A stretch of DNA of 64,000 bases from Avena insularis. Lineage: Eukaryota > Streptophyta > Magnoliopsida > Poales > Poaceae. This document shows, piece by piece, positions 21,914 through 33,700 of this stretch (positions are counted from its first letter, which is position 1; every line of letters begins with the position of its first letter). Under the pieces are notes generated by a model. It had not been told where the DNA came from, searched no databases, and was given only the letters and a program-made list of their open reading frames with translations. The translations under genes and the position numbers were made by a program. The stretch covers positions 474,185,650-474,249,649 of the forward strand of contig CM042684.1 in the NCBI GenBank assembly GCA_023614405.1, read 5' to 3'.

Positions 21914-22957
21914 CTGATCTATGCGTAGGTGCTTTGCACGGGTAGTACACATATGTTTATATGTGGGCGATGATGATCATGTTATTGCATCTTCTATGTA
22001 CTTTGGATATTGGTGGCATAGTGGGATGAAGCGGCCCAGACCAACCTTACATGTCATCGTACATGAGACCGGTTCCACGACTGACATGCAACTTGTTTTG
22101 CATAAGTGGCTGGCGGGTGTCTGTCTCTCCTACTATAGTCAATATCTGATTTACAACGAGTTGCTAATAACTTGGTTATCCTCATTGTGGTTCATGTTCA
22201 TAGGTTAGACATGTTCTATCTCCGAAAGCCCTAAGCCACGTAAAACTTGCAATTGATAAATTAGAGGCGTCTAGTTTAGATCGTTGCTGGGCTAGTGTTT
22301 TGATATGGTATTGTTGTAAGTAGATGTATAATAGATACTCTTACAACTCACTTAACGTGTAAGTTCCATAGACCTTGGCCTTACACACAAAGGAATGATA
22401 GAGATCATACCATGATGCAAATGATAGAGATCAAATGCATGGACCATATCACCTCACTTCACACATTAGATGTTAGCATCTTATACTGCTAGTTTGGCGC
22501 GTTTGGTAGCATTATAAGATGATCCCTCATTTAGATATCAAGATAAAATGTGTTCTTCCTTAAGTATGCCGTTTGTGGATCGTGTTTTGAGGCATCACGT
22601 GATGATCGGGTGTTTTCAACTCTACGCTTTCATACAACGGGTGTAAGACAGTTTTACACACGCAAATACTAAGGTTCTTACTTGACGAGCCTAGCATGTA
22701 CAGACATGGCCTCGGAACATGGACCGAAAGGTTAAGCATGAGTCATATAGTTGATATGATGCCCATATAGATGCTCGTCTTTGAAGCTACACCGACTCAC
22801 GTGATGATCGGACTTGGTGTAGTGGATTTGGTTCATGTAATCACCAAAAGGACACGAGGGATGTCGTTTTTGAGTGGGAGTTCATTAGTAATTTGGATTA
22901 GTTGAACTCAATCTATCATAAACTTAGTCTAAATATAGTTTACAAATTCTGTTGTAG

Positions 22958-23144
22958 ATGGAACCACCTGCTTTTAATTTCAATGTGTTCATGGAGAAAG
23001 AGAAACTTGCTGCGAATGGTAGCAACTTCACCAATTGGGCTATGAATTTGAGGATTATCCTCACTGCTGCACAAAAGCAATATGTGCTAGATGCACCGCT
23101 AGGCCCCCCACCAGCTCCTGATGCCCCTGACGAGGAAAAGAACG
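22958..23144 (+). pseudogene. Copia gag start, cut by LTR2
   Basis: The frame starts MEPPAFNFNVFMEKEKLAAN and continues GSNFTNWAMNLRIILTAAQK to DEEKN, then runs into LTR2. It is the first 62 codons of the same gag that continues intact for longer at 25834. It belongs to the first (outer) element. Confidence 0.9.
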
Positions 23145-24774
23145 TGAAGGAAATATGCCCTGAGAGGCAATAATAAAGTTGTTATTATGTATTCCTTGTA
23201 TATGATAGATGTTTATTTTACATGCTATAATTGTATTGATAGGAAACATCAATACATGTGTGTTTAATAAACAAAAAGGGTTCCTAGTCATGCCTCTCTT
23301 ATAGACTAGCTTGTTGATTAACAGGATGATCAAGGTTTCCTGATAATGGACATTGGATGTTGTTAATAACAAGGTCACACCATTGGTGGAATGATGTGAT
23401 GAACATTCATCTGAAGTATAGCATTACGATCAAGTCATTGTGTTTATATTGCTATAACATCATACGAAGTAATCTTTATCCTTAGACCATGAGATCATGT
23501 TAATTGCTAACACCGGAAGAGTATCTTGATAACATCAAGCGTCACACCGTAAGCAGGTGACTATAAAGATGGGTTCAGTGCTACAAAGGTGTTATGTTGA
23601 GGCTCATGGATCAAGAGTGGAATTTGTCAATCCAGATGACGGATTGATATACTCTGGGCCCTCTCGGTGATATCACATTAGGATAGCTTGCAAGCAAGTG
23701 ATGTGATCACTAGAATTTTATATCACGGGAACAAGAAAAGAGTGCATGTCGGTAACGAGATCAAACTAGGTATGGAGATACCGATGATCGAATCTCGGAC
23801 ATGTAATATATCGAGAGACAAAGGGATTTAGTTACAAGTGTTAAAGGTTCTCACGATCACGAGTCATCATTGAATGTGTAGGAGTCGATCGGATCTCATT
23901 GCTGATTATTGATCGGAGAAGGGTCTCAATCATATACGCATTATTCATGAACCGTAGGGTGGCACACTTAAGAGTTACGGACACCATTTTGGATCACATA
24001 TGTTTGAGACGAAAGAATTGCAAAGCGTAGGAATTGTTTCAATAGAAACCGGAAATTGTTTGGTGAAATTGCGAAGGTGGTTCTGCATGTGATATTGAAA
24101 TATTGCAAGGGCTATATGTGAATGTTTGTTAATTAAAGTAATTAACAAAATTCTGAATAAATTTAATAAAAGAATTTTATTAAATGAGAGAGCATTAAAT
24201 TTGGAGAAACTTAATGCATTTAAAGTGGAGAGTTTAAAAGGGAATGTGAAGAGGAATTTTAATGTGGAGGAGTTACCACCACATGAATGGGGGAGGTGAG
24301 GGGTCACCCCCCATGCGCCGGCCATGGAGAGGGCACCCCTCCTTCTATAAAGGCCACCCATTCCTCCTTCATCCTCACCTCCTTGTGAAGGATCTCTCTC
24401 CCCTCTAGAATTATTCTCCCATGGTCTCGGATTAGCGAGATACATGTTCCCTGTGGCATTTAAATGCGGAAGGAGTTCTTTGCTTCACTGGATCGCTGGG
24501 CGAGGAGGTGGAGGTTGTCCGGTGGCTTGAACGTGTGTGCGAGTGCGGATCTTGCTGCTGAGTTGCGGCGCTCGGACTTCCTCACGATCTTGAGATCGGC
24601 AAGTGTACGACTACATCAACCACGAGTTCCTACTCGTTAACAAAACTCGTTGTCTTCGAGGGTAAGTTCTCTATGGATGTATGTCCACCCGTTTGCTTTG
24701 TACCTAGTAGATAGATCTTGGTGTGTAGTTTACATCGTAGGAAATTTTTTGTTTTCTATGCTGCGGACCCAACA
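23145..24774 (+). repeat. Copia LTR2 (5' LTR of the inner element)
   Basis: 1630 bp with the same ends as LTR1. The 5 bp before it (GAACG, 23140-23144) are gag sequence of the first copy. The expected second GAACG is missing because the downstream part was lost. It carries many private changes in its 3' half relative to LTR1 and LTR3 (GAATTTTATT, GAGAGTTTAA, GAGGAATTTT). Confidence 0.92.
24346..24353 (+). promoter_or_regulatory. TATA box of LTR2
   Basis: TATAAAGG, one A shorter than in LTR1 and LTR3, same position relative to the LTR end. Confidence 0.65.
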
Positions 24775-24775
24775 G

Positions 24776-24787
24776 TGGTATCAGAGC
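24776..24787 (+). other. Primer-binding site after LTR2 (tRNA-iMet)
   Basis: Identical TGGTATCAGAGC, 1 nt after LTR2. A second primer site shows that LTR2 is a 5' LTR and not a 3' LTR of the first element. Confidence 0.92.
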
Positions 24788-25833
24788 CTGATCTATGCGT
24801 AGGTGCTTTGCACGGGTAGTACACATATGTTTATATGTGGGCGATGATGATCATGTTATTGCATCTTCTATGTACTTTGTATATTGGTGGCATAGTGGGA
24901 TGAAGCGGCCCGGACCAACCTTATATGTCATCGTACATGAGACCGGTTCCACGACTGACATGCAACTTGTTTTGCATAAGTAGCTGGCGGGTATCTGTCT
25001 CTCCTACTATAGTCAATATCTGATTTACAACGAGTTGCTAATAACTTGGTTATCCTCGTTGTGGTTCATGTTCGTAGGTTAGACAGGTTCTATCTCCGAA
25101 AGCCCTAAGCCACATAAAACTTGCAATTGATAAATTAGAGGCGTCTAGTTTAGATCGTTGCTGGGCTAGTGTTTTGATATGGTATTGTTGTAAGTAGATG
25201 TATGATAGATACTCTTACAACTCACTTAACGTGTAAGTTCCATAGACCTTGGCCTTACACACAAAGGAATGATAGAGATCATACCACGATGCAAATGATA
25301 GAGATCAAATGCATGGACCATATCACCTCACTTCACACATTAGATGTTAGCATCTTATACTGCTAGTTTGGCGCGTTTGGTAGCATTATAAGATGATCCC
25401 TCATTTAGATATCAAGATAAAATGTGTTCTTCCTTAAGTATGCACCGTTTTGTGGATCGTGTTTTGAGGCATCACGTGATGATCGGGTGTTTTCAACTCT
25501 ACGCTTTCATACAACGGGTGTAAGACAGTTTTACACACGCAAATACTAAGGTTCTTACTTGACGAGCCTAGCATGTACAGACATGGCCTCGGAACATGGA
25601 CCGAAAGGTTAAGCATGAGTCATATAGTTCATATGATGCCCATATAGATGCTCGCCTTTGAAGCTACACTGACTCACGTGATGATCGGACTTGGTGTAGT
25701 GGATTTGGTTCATGTAATCACCAAAAGGACACGAGGGATGTCGTTTTTGAGTGGGAGTTCATTAGTAATTTGGATTAGTTGAACTCAATCTATCATAAAC
25801 TTAGTCTAAATATACTTTAAAAATTCTGTTGTA

Positions 25834-26664
25834 GATGGCACCACCTGCTTTTAATTTCAATGTGTTCATGGAGAAAGAGAAACTTGCTGCGAATGGTAGC
25901 AACTTCACCAACTGGGCTATGAATTTGAGGATTCTCCTCCTTTGCTTTAAAAGCAATATGTGCTAGATGCGCCGCTAGGCCCCCCACCTGCTCCTGATGC
26001 CCTTGACGAGGAGAAGAACGTCTATATAACTCGTCAGGAGGACCACAACTTAGTTCATTGCGGCATACTGTATGGGCTAGAGCCAGAACTTCGAAAGCGT
26101 TTCAAAAATGGCAATGCCTTTGATACCATGGGAGAATTGAAAATGATTTTCGATACCCATGCTACCGTAGAGAGTTATAATGCTACAGAAAAGTTCTTTA
26201 GCTGCATGATGGAGGAAAACAGCTCTGTTAGTGAGCACGTACTCAAAATGTCTGGGTACACCGATAAGCTTGTGTCCTTGGGAATAACGATTCCCATTGA
26301 CTTAGGCATACATCGTGTTCTCCAATCTCTGCCACCTAGCTACAAGAGCTTCATGATGAACTATAATATGCAGGGCATGAAGAAGTCTCTTCACGAGCTT
26401 CTGTCAATGCTTAAGACTTCAGAAGTGGAGATTAGGAAAGAACATCAAGTGTTGATGATCAATAGAACCACCGGTTTCAAGAAGGACAAGAAAGGCAAGC
26501 ACAAGGGAAAGAAGGGTGGCAAGTCTGCTGCCACGCCTGAAAAGAAACCCCGAGCTGGCCTAAGTCGACAAAGTGCTACTATTGCAAGGGGTAGCCATTG
26601 GGCAGAATCGCCCCAAGTATTTGGCGGACAAGAAGTCCGGCAAGGCAAACAAAGGTATATGTGA
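25834..26664 (+). pseudogene. Copia gag of the inner element
   Basis: Starts MAPPAFNFNVFMEKEKLAAN. A frameshift occurs near 25940, in the equivalent of LTAAQKQYVLDAP, after which the frame is open from 25960. UBN2-type capsid features follow: GLEPELRKRF, GELKMIFDTHATVESYN, LKMSGYTDKLVSLG and LQSLPPSYKSF. A basic tail is KKDKKGKHKGKKGGK, then the zinc knuckle start CYYCKG, where a stop and frameshift occur (26570-26600). Gag forms the virus-like particle in which reverse transcription takes place. It needs at least two repairs to be read through, so this copy is dead. Confidence 0.88.
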
Positions 26665-29600
26665 TATACATGTTATTGATGTGTACTTGACTAGTACTCG
26701 CAGTAGCACCTAGGTATTTGATACGGGATCGGTTGCTAATATATGTAACTTGGTTTAGGGGCTGCGGAACAAGCGACAACTAGCAAGGGATGAGGTCACG
26801 ATCTTGAATCGGCAATGGATCAAGAGTTGATGTGATCACCGTCGGAACGCTGCCTCTCCATATGCCATCGGGATTAGTTATAAACCTAAATAATTGTTAT
26901 TTGGTGCCTGCACTGAGCATGAACATTGTATCCGAATCGTGTTTGATGCAAAGTGGTTATTCATTTAAGTCTGAAAACAATGGTTGTTCGATTTATATGA
27001 ATAATATCTTTTATGGTCATGCACCTATGTTGAATGGTTTGTTTCTGTTGGATCTCGATAGTAGTATTACGCATATTCATAATGTTGATGCTAAAAGGAT
27101 TAAACTTGATAATGATATATCTACATATATGTGGGACTGCCGTCTAGGTCATATTGGCGTTAAACGCATGAAGAAACTCCATTCTGATGGACTTTTGGAA
27201 TCACTTGATTTTGAATCATTTGATACATGTGAGCCATGCCTTATGGGCAAGATGACTAGAACGCCGTTTTCCGGTTCAATGGAACGGGCGACAGATCTAT
27301 TGGAAATCATACATACTGATGTGTGTGGACCAATGAGTGTGTCGGCGCGAGGTGGATATCGTTATTTTGTTACTTTCACGGATGATTTGAGTAGATATGG
27401 GCATATCTATTTGATGAAACACAAGTCTGAAACTTTTGAAAAGTTCAAAGAATTTCAGAATGAAGTGAAAAATCATCGTAACAGAAAGATCAAATTTCTG
27501 CGGTCCGACCGTGGAGGAGAGTATCTTAGTTACGAGTTTAGCACACATATGAAAGACTGTGGAATAGTTTCACAACTCACGCTCACGAACACCACAACGT
27601 AATGGTGTGTCAGAACGTCGTAATCGTACTTTATTGGATATGGTTCGATCTATGATGTCTCTGACTGACTTACCACTGTCATTTTGGGGTTATGCACTGG
27701 AAACAGCTGTATTCACTTTAAATCGGGCACCACCTAAATCCGTTGAAACGACACTGTATGAATTATGGTTTGGAAACAAACCTAAGCTGTCATTTCTTAA
27801 GGTTTGGGTTATGTGATGTTTATGTGAATAAACTTCAACCGGATAAACTCGAACCCAAAGCGGAAAAATGCGTCTTCATAGGATACCCTAAGGAAACGAT
27901 TGGGTATACCTTCTATCACAGATCCGAGGGCAAGGTTTTTGTTGCCAAGAATGGATCCTTTCTTGAGAAGGAGTTTCTCGTGAAAGGTGTGAGTAGTCAG
28001 AAGATAGAACTCGAAGAGGTTATTGAACCTTCTCTTCATGAAGTGGCGAGTAGCATAGCTCCAGAAGTTGTTTCGGAGTTGACTTCACCTAATGAAGAGA
28101 GAGCTAATGATATTGATCATGAAACTCCGAAAGAGGACACTACCGAACCTTGCAGGTCAAGCATGACACGTGCAGCTCCTGAACTGTATGGCAATCCTGT
28201 TGTGAATTTCATGGTTGATGAAATGGATGACCCTGCGACGTATGAAGAAGCGATGATGAGCTCGGATTCCAACAAATGGCTAGAAGCCATGAAATCCGAG
28301 ATGGAATCCATGTACGAAAACCAGGTTTGGACCTTGGTGGACTTACCTCATGACCGAAAGGCCGTTGAGAATAAATGGATTTTCAAAAGGAAAACTGATG
28401 CTGATGGTAATGTGACCATCTATAAGGCTCGACTTGTCGCAAAGGGGTTTCGACAAATTCAAAGAGTTGACTACAATGAGACATTCTCTCCCGTAGCGAT
28501 GCTTAAGTCGGTTAGGATTATGTTAGCAATTGCTGCATATTTCGATTATGAAATATGGCAGATGGATGTCAAAACTGCGTTCCTCAATGGTAATATTGAA
28601 GAAGAGTTGTATATGATACAACCTAAGGGTTTTGTCAATCCTAAGGATGCTAATAAGGTGTGCAAACTTCAGCGATCCATCTATGGAGTGAAGCAAGCAT
28701 CACGAAGTTGGAATCTCCGCTTTGATGAGGTGATCAAAGAGTTTGGATTTGTCCAAACTTATGGAGAGGCTTGTATTTACAAGAAAGTGAGTGGGAGCAA
28801 TGTGGCATTTCTGATATTATATGTGGATGACATATTATTGATTGGAAATGATTTAGATCTTTTAAACAGTGTTAAAAGTTATCTAAACTGCAAATTTTAG
28901 ATGAAGGACCTTGGTGAAGCTTCATATATATTAGGAATTAAAATCTATAGAGATAGATCAAGATGCCTAATTGGGCTATTGCAGAGTACATACCTTGATA
29001 AGGTATTAAAGAAGTTTAATATGGACAGAAGTAAGAAGGGGTTCTTACCTATGTTGCAAGGCAAGACATTGAGTAAGACTCAAAGTCCGGCTACGGCGGA
29101 AGAAAGAGAGATAATGGATAAGATCCCCTATGCCTCAGCCATAGGCTCTATAATGTATGCCATGCTATGTACAAGACCAGATGTGGCACATGCTATTAGT
29201 TTGACTAGTAGGTACCAATCTGATCCAGGTTCGGAACACTGGATAGCGGTCAAGAATATCCTTAAGTGCTTGAGAAGAACTAAGGATATGTTTCTTATAT
29301 ACGGAGGTGAAGAAGAGCTAGTCGCTAAGTGTTATGTCGATGCTAGCTTTGACACTGATCCGGATTTCTCTAAGTCTCAATCCGGATACGTATTTCTCTT
29401 GAACGGAGCAGCAGTTAGTTGGAGGAGCTCCAAACAACCTGTGGTGGCTGGATCAACAACGGAGGCGGAATATGTTGCTACTTCAGAAGCAGCGCAGGAA
29501 GCGGTTTGGATGAAGGAGTTCATAACGGAACTGGGTGTGGTTTCTAGTGCGTTGGACCCGATGGTGATCTATTGTGACAACAATGGAGCCATAGCCAACG

Positions 29601-29803
29601 CAAAGGAACCAAGGTCTCACAAGAATTCCAAGCATATTAAGCACCGATTTCACTCCATCCGCGAGCATGTCAAGGATGGAGATATAAAGATTTGTAAAGT
29701 GCACACGGACCTGAATGTAGCAGATCCATTGACTAAAGTACTCCCTAGGGCAAAACATGATCAACACCAGAACTCCATGGGTGTTAGATTTATCACTATG
29801 TGA
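26600..29803 (+). pseudogene. Copia pol: protease, integrase, RT, RNase H, with frameshifts and stops
   Basis: Order PR-INT-RT-RH, as in Ty1-copia. The protease core FDTGSVANICN lies near 26720, with an in-frame TAG just before it. The GAG-preintegrase zinc motif (CRLGHIGVKRMKKLH, CEPCLMGK) lies at 27.14-27.25 kb. Integrase Asp residues are in IHTDVCGP (27.31 kb) and LRSDRGGEY (27.51 kb), and GVSERRNRTL follows a frameshift at about 27600. RT (27.8-28.9 kb) has KARLVAKGF, WQMDVKTAFLNG and YVDDILLIGND. A TAG at 28898-28900 splits RT from the RNase H part (MKDLGEASYILGI, then EAEYVATSEAAQEAVWM), which ends at 29803. The other breaks are at about 27800 and in PR. Confidence 0.9.
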
Positions 29804-29823
29804 ACTAGATTATTGTCTCTAGT

Positions 29824-29836
29824 GCAAGTGGGAGAC
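29824..29836 (+). other. Polypurine tract of the copia element
   Basis: GCAAGTGGGAGAC immediately before LTR3. It is the plus-strand priming site in this family. Confidence 0.8.
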
Positions 29837-31484
29837 TGAAGGAAATATGCCCTGAGAGGCAATAATAAAGTTGTTATTATGTATTCCTTGTATATGATAG
29901 ATGTTTATTTTACATGCTATAATTGTATTGATAGGAAACATCAATACATGTGTGTCTAATAAACAAAAAGGGTTCCTAGTCATGCCTCTCTTATAGACTA
30001 GCTTGTTGATTAACAGGATGATCAAGGTTTCCTGATCATGGACATTGGATGTTGTTAATAACAAGGTCACACCATTGGTGGAATGATGTGATGAACATTC
30101 ATCCGAAGTATAGCATTAAGATCAAGTCATTGTGTTTAATTGCTATAACATCATACGAAGTAATCTTTATCCTTAGACCATGAGATCATGTTAATTGCTA
30201 ACACCAAAAGAGTATCTTGATAACATCAAACGTCACATCGTAACAGGGTGACTATAAAGATGGGTTCAGTGCTACGAAGGTGTTATGTTGAGGCTCATGG
30301 ATCAAGAGTGGAATTTTTCAATCCAGATGACGGATAGATATACTCTGGGCCCTCTCGGTGATATCACATTAGGATAGCTTGCAAGCAAGTGATGTGATCA
30401 CTAGAATGTTATATCACGGGAACAAGAAAAGAGTGCATGTCGGTAACAAGATCAAACTAGGTATAGAGATACCGATGATCGAATCTCGGACATGTAATAT
30501 ATCGAGAGACAAAGGGATTTAGTTACAAGCGTTAAAGGTTCTCACGATCACATGAGTCATCGTTGAATGTGTAGGAGTCAGTACGGATCTCTAGGTCCCG
30601 CTGCTGATTATTGATCGGAGAAGGGTCTCGATCATGTCTGCATTATTCGCGAACCGTAGGATGGCACACTTAAGAGTTACCGGACACCATTTTGGAGCAC
30701 ATATGTTTCAGACGAAAGAATTGCAAAGTGCAGGAATTGTTTCAATAGAAACCGGAAATTGTTTCGGGTGAAATTGCAGAAGGTGGTTCTGCATGTGATA
30801 TTGAAATATTGCAAGGGGCTATATGTGAATGTTTGTTAATTAAAGTAATTAACAAAATTCTGAATAAATTTAATAAAAGAGTTTTATTAAATGAGAGAGC
30901 ATTAAATTTGGAGAAACTTAATGCATTTAAAGTGGAGACTTTAAAAGGGAATGTGAAGAGGCATTTTAATGTGGAGGAGTTACCACCACATGAATGGGGA
31001 GGTGAGGGTCACCCCTATGCATGACCATGGAGAGAGGGGGAACCACCCCTCCTCCTATAAAAGGCCACCCATTCCCTCCTTCATCCTCACACCTCCTTGT
31101 GAAGGATCTCTCTCCCCCTCTAGAATTATTCCCCCATGGTCTCAGATTAGCGAGATACATGTTCCCGGTGGCATTTCGTCTAGAAGGAGTTCTTTGCTTC
31201 AGCATCGCTGGAGCGAGGAGGTGGAGGTTGTCTGTGGCTTGAGCGTGTGTGCAAGTGCGGATGCGCTGCTGAGTTGGCCTTTCGGACTTCCTCACGATCT
31301 TGAGATCGGCAAGTGTACGACTACATCAACCACGAGTTCCTACTCGTTAACAAAGCTCGTTGTCTTTGAGGGTAAGTTCTCTATGGATGTATGTCCACCC
31401 ATTTGCTTTGTACCTAGTAGATAGATCTTGGCGTGTAGTTCATACCGTAAGAAATTTTTTGTTTTCTATGCTGCGGACCCAACA
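29837..31484 (+). repeat. Copia LTR3 (shared 3' LTR, probably mosaic)
   Basis: 1648 bp, preceded by the polypurine tract and followed by TATTC. Before about 30.45 kb its variants match LTR2 (CACGGGAACAAG, ACCATGAG). After about 30.58 kb they mostly match LTR1 (GAGCACATATGTTTCAG, GAGTTTTATT, GGCATTTT, CACCGTAAG-like end). A few sites break the pattern. Confidence 0.88.
31056..31064 (+). promoter_or_regulatory. TATA box of LTR3
   Basis: TATAAAAGG in the 3' LTR. It would direct transcription out into the CACTA sequence at 31.5 kb, antisense to the TNPA-like gene. Confidence 0.65.
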
Positions 31485-31489
31485 TATTC

Positions 31490-32143
31490 TTCTTTGACCA
31501 AATGCTCCTTCTTGACGAGCTCCTCATAACTTAGATTTTTTTTGTAAATGAGCCTCTTCACCCGCGCCTTCCAATTCGATAGGGCCTTGGTCATCGTCTT
31601 GAGGGCGTACTTGTTTACCGGATTCCCTTTGACATTGTCATTGTTGTATTTGTTCTCCTCATCAATCGGGTACAAGTATCTTGCGTGTAGCTTTCTCAAG
31701 AGTTGATGGTGGTAACGCTCGTTCTCATGGCTCTTCAGGTTCTCGGTGTTGATCATGACGGTGTTCCGGAGGATTGTAGAGAGCTGCAGTGAGTACGACG
31801 CGACAAATTCCTCTGGCTCCAAAGGCACCCCTTTATCACTCATGCTTGTGAAGATGGACCTTTTGAGGCCGACTGTGATCGTGGTCCGTTCCTTCCGGGG
31901 CTTCTTCGGTTGGTGGCTACCGTCTGTGGCTCCACCATTACCACGGCCATCAGCGGTAGTGGCATCCTTGCCACTGGCATCATCCCCCATCTCCTCATCG
32001 GACGATGTATCCTCGTCCTCCATCTCTTCCTCCCATGGCACGAATTTCGGGTCCGCTTGTAAGTCCATCTCATCCAAATGCTCCCTATAGGACTTCTTTT
32101 TAGAAGTGCCCGCCTCGGCGTCGTGTTATCCACCACCCGACAT
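31490..32143 (-). pseudogene. CACTA TNPA/Ptta-like protein, N-terminal part
   Basis: The likely start is ATG at 32143-32141 (MSGGG), followed by a TAA at codon 6. The frame then continues GTSKKKSYREHLDEMD, an acidic stretch (EEEMEDEDTSSDEE near 32.0 kb), a basic patch PKKPRKERTT, then SLQLSTILRNTVMI, KLHARYLYPID and MTKALSNWKARVKRL. The composition fits a nuclear DNA-binding factor with acidic and basic segments. The gene is cut by the copia element at the TATTC target site. A leader segment shared with the transposase gene lies upstream at 32253-32335. Confidence 0.8.
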
Positions 32144-33700
32144 ATCTAAACACGAAAAGAAATGGAAATAATAAACACAAAAATTCACACAAAAATTGGG
32201 CATGACCTTTGTTAATTTTCTAAACCTAGGAGTGATAGATATTGCCGGAACAGAAATGAATCAACATTCCGGCGAAGCATTGGCATCTCAAAAAGAAAAA
32301 ACCTGCACAAAAAATGGCCTAAATAGGCACAAACACACAACCATCAACTTGTCCACAATAAAATGCTTACATAGGCCTAAATACTCTAGCAAAAGCTAGA
32401 CAACATACACAATATATGCATAAAATAAATAGCAGGTGTTGAAACAGTAAAATAATTACACAGGAAATTAGTACACTTCATTTATCTCATTTTGCATAGA
32501 AACTGTTATGCAAAGTTCATAACAAAGAATAAGAGCCACTACCTGCAGTTCATTAGTACAAGCAGTACAAGCTATCATTAGTACACTTCATTATAGAATT
32601 TCTAAGAGTGGTACAAGCAGTACAAGCTATCAAATTATAGATTTCTAGCATAAATTTGTTCTTATAGAAGTGGTACAAGCTATCAAATCCCACTACCTGC
32701 AACTATCAAATTTCTAGGAGATCATTTGGTCTTTTGATTGAATGCATTTCTAGGTATTGTGAGTGTTTTGCTTCAGGCAGAGACTGCAATGATTCCTAAA
32801 GACATGATGCTATCAATACTGTAATGGAAAGGAATCATGTGGCCTTTATGCCCAAAATTGGGAGTATTTTCATTTTTAGATGTACGATATATTTTTTGTG
32901 AGTTTTAGGCAGCAGCAATGACAGAAAACACAACCCCTTTTTGATCATCTAGAAATCCATTCTCTCTTTAGGCACAGGCAAATACTAAGCAACAAGTTTA
33001 CAAACCACATGCTAATAGTGCAGATTAGCTCTCTTCACACACAATGATCAAGTGATCAACACACTATAGTTAGTGCTGAAAAAATAATTTATTGACAAAA
33101 AATCCTTTCTTTACAAAGCCCAAAAGAACTTTAAAGACCTAGCTTTTTTTATTTTTATGAATGGAGCTGCTATCCTACTATGGACCAAAAGAAGAGAAGT
33201 AATAACAACATGGGATGGATCTGCTAAGCAAATCACATATTGTAGAAACATGTCTCTTCATCTTAAAATACATATGCTACTGCATGCATTGATAATTCTT
33301 TAAAACCCAAACTAAGGATTTTCAAGCATAAGTTACCGCCAGTTAAGGCTTCAATGCAGAGTTGCTTCGTTATAACAACTACTAAAAGTAGGGCATGATG
33401 CCTTTTCTCTTCTCTAAAAGACTAATGTAGAACACACAAAAGCTTGTTGGACCAGATAATAAACTGAAATGGTTACACAAGTAGTGTACAAAACCATGCT
33501 CTAGAAATGTAAGCTTATCCGACCATCTTAGGAAGTGCCATGTTAGACCACCGATGTGTAGCCAACAAAGGAGCTAAGACTGAGCAACCTATCTCAGCTA
33601 ATCCCAGCTAAGCAATATAACATTTTCTTCTAATCCCAGCTAAGCAAATTGCATAAGTGCAGTAAACTAAACACAAGTGCAGTAAAGGGAGGAGAGGGAG
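32144..33700. other. CACTA interval upstream of the TNPA-like gene
   Basis: AT-rich and non-coding. It contains a leader-like segment (32253-32335) that matches one upstream of the transposase gene, and a small GTACAAGC(A)GTACAAGCTATCA repeat (32560-32690). Probably promoter, 5' UTR and intron of the TNPA-like gene, since it precedes it on the minus strand. Confidence 0.45.
32253..32335 (-). promoter_or_regulatory. Leader segment shared by both CACTA genes (copy upstream of TNPA-like gene)
   Basis: The minus strand contains TTTGTGCAGG, GCCAATGCTTCGCCGGAATG and TTGATTCATTTCTGTTCCGG. It matches the segment at 38864-38945 in order and spacing. It lies 110-190 bp upstream of the TNPA-like ATG. 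It may be a shared 5' exon or promoter piece; TTTGTGCAG resembles a splice acceptor. Confidence 0.6.

Larger units (their letters stand above)
20264..31484 (+). mobile_element. Composite BARE/Angela-like Ty1-copia element with three LTRs (TSD TATTC)
   Basis: TATTC at 20259-20263 and 31485-31489 flanks the whole block, so the outer ends belong to one original insertion. The order is LTR1 (20264-21900), primer site, a gag start cut at 23144, LTR2 (23145-24774), primer site, full internal region (24775-29836), LTR3 (29837-31484). LTR2 begins exactly at a TG inside the gag codon run, preceded by GAACG, which would be the lost element's target site. The simplest history is a second family member inserted into gag of the first, followed by recombination between the two downstream LTRs that removed the rest of the first. 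It lies in the CACTA TNPA-like gene. Confidence 0.9.

Noticed and set aside
20264..31484. Simple tandem duplication of a copia element
   Set aside because: A tandem made by unequal exchange would keep LTR-internal-LTR-internal-LTR with complete internals; here the first internal stops inside gag directly at the TG of LTR2, with no polypurine tract before it.
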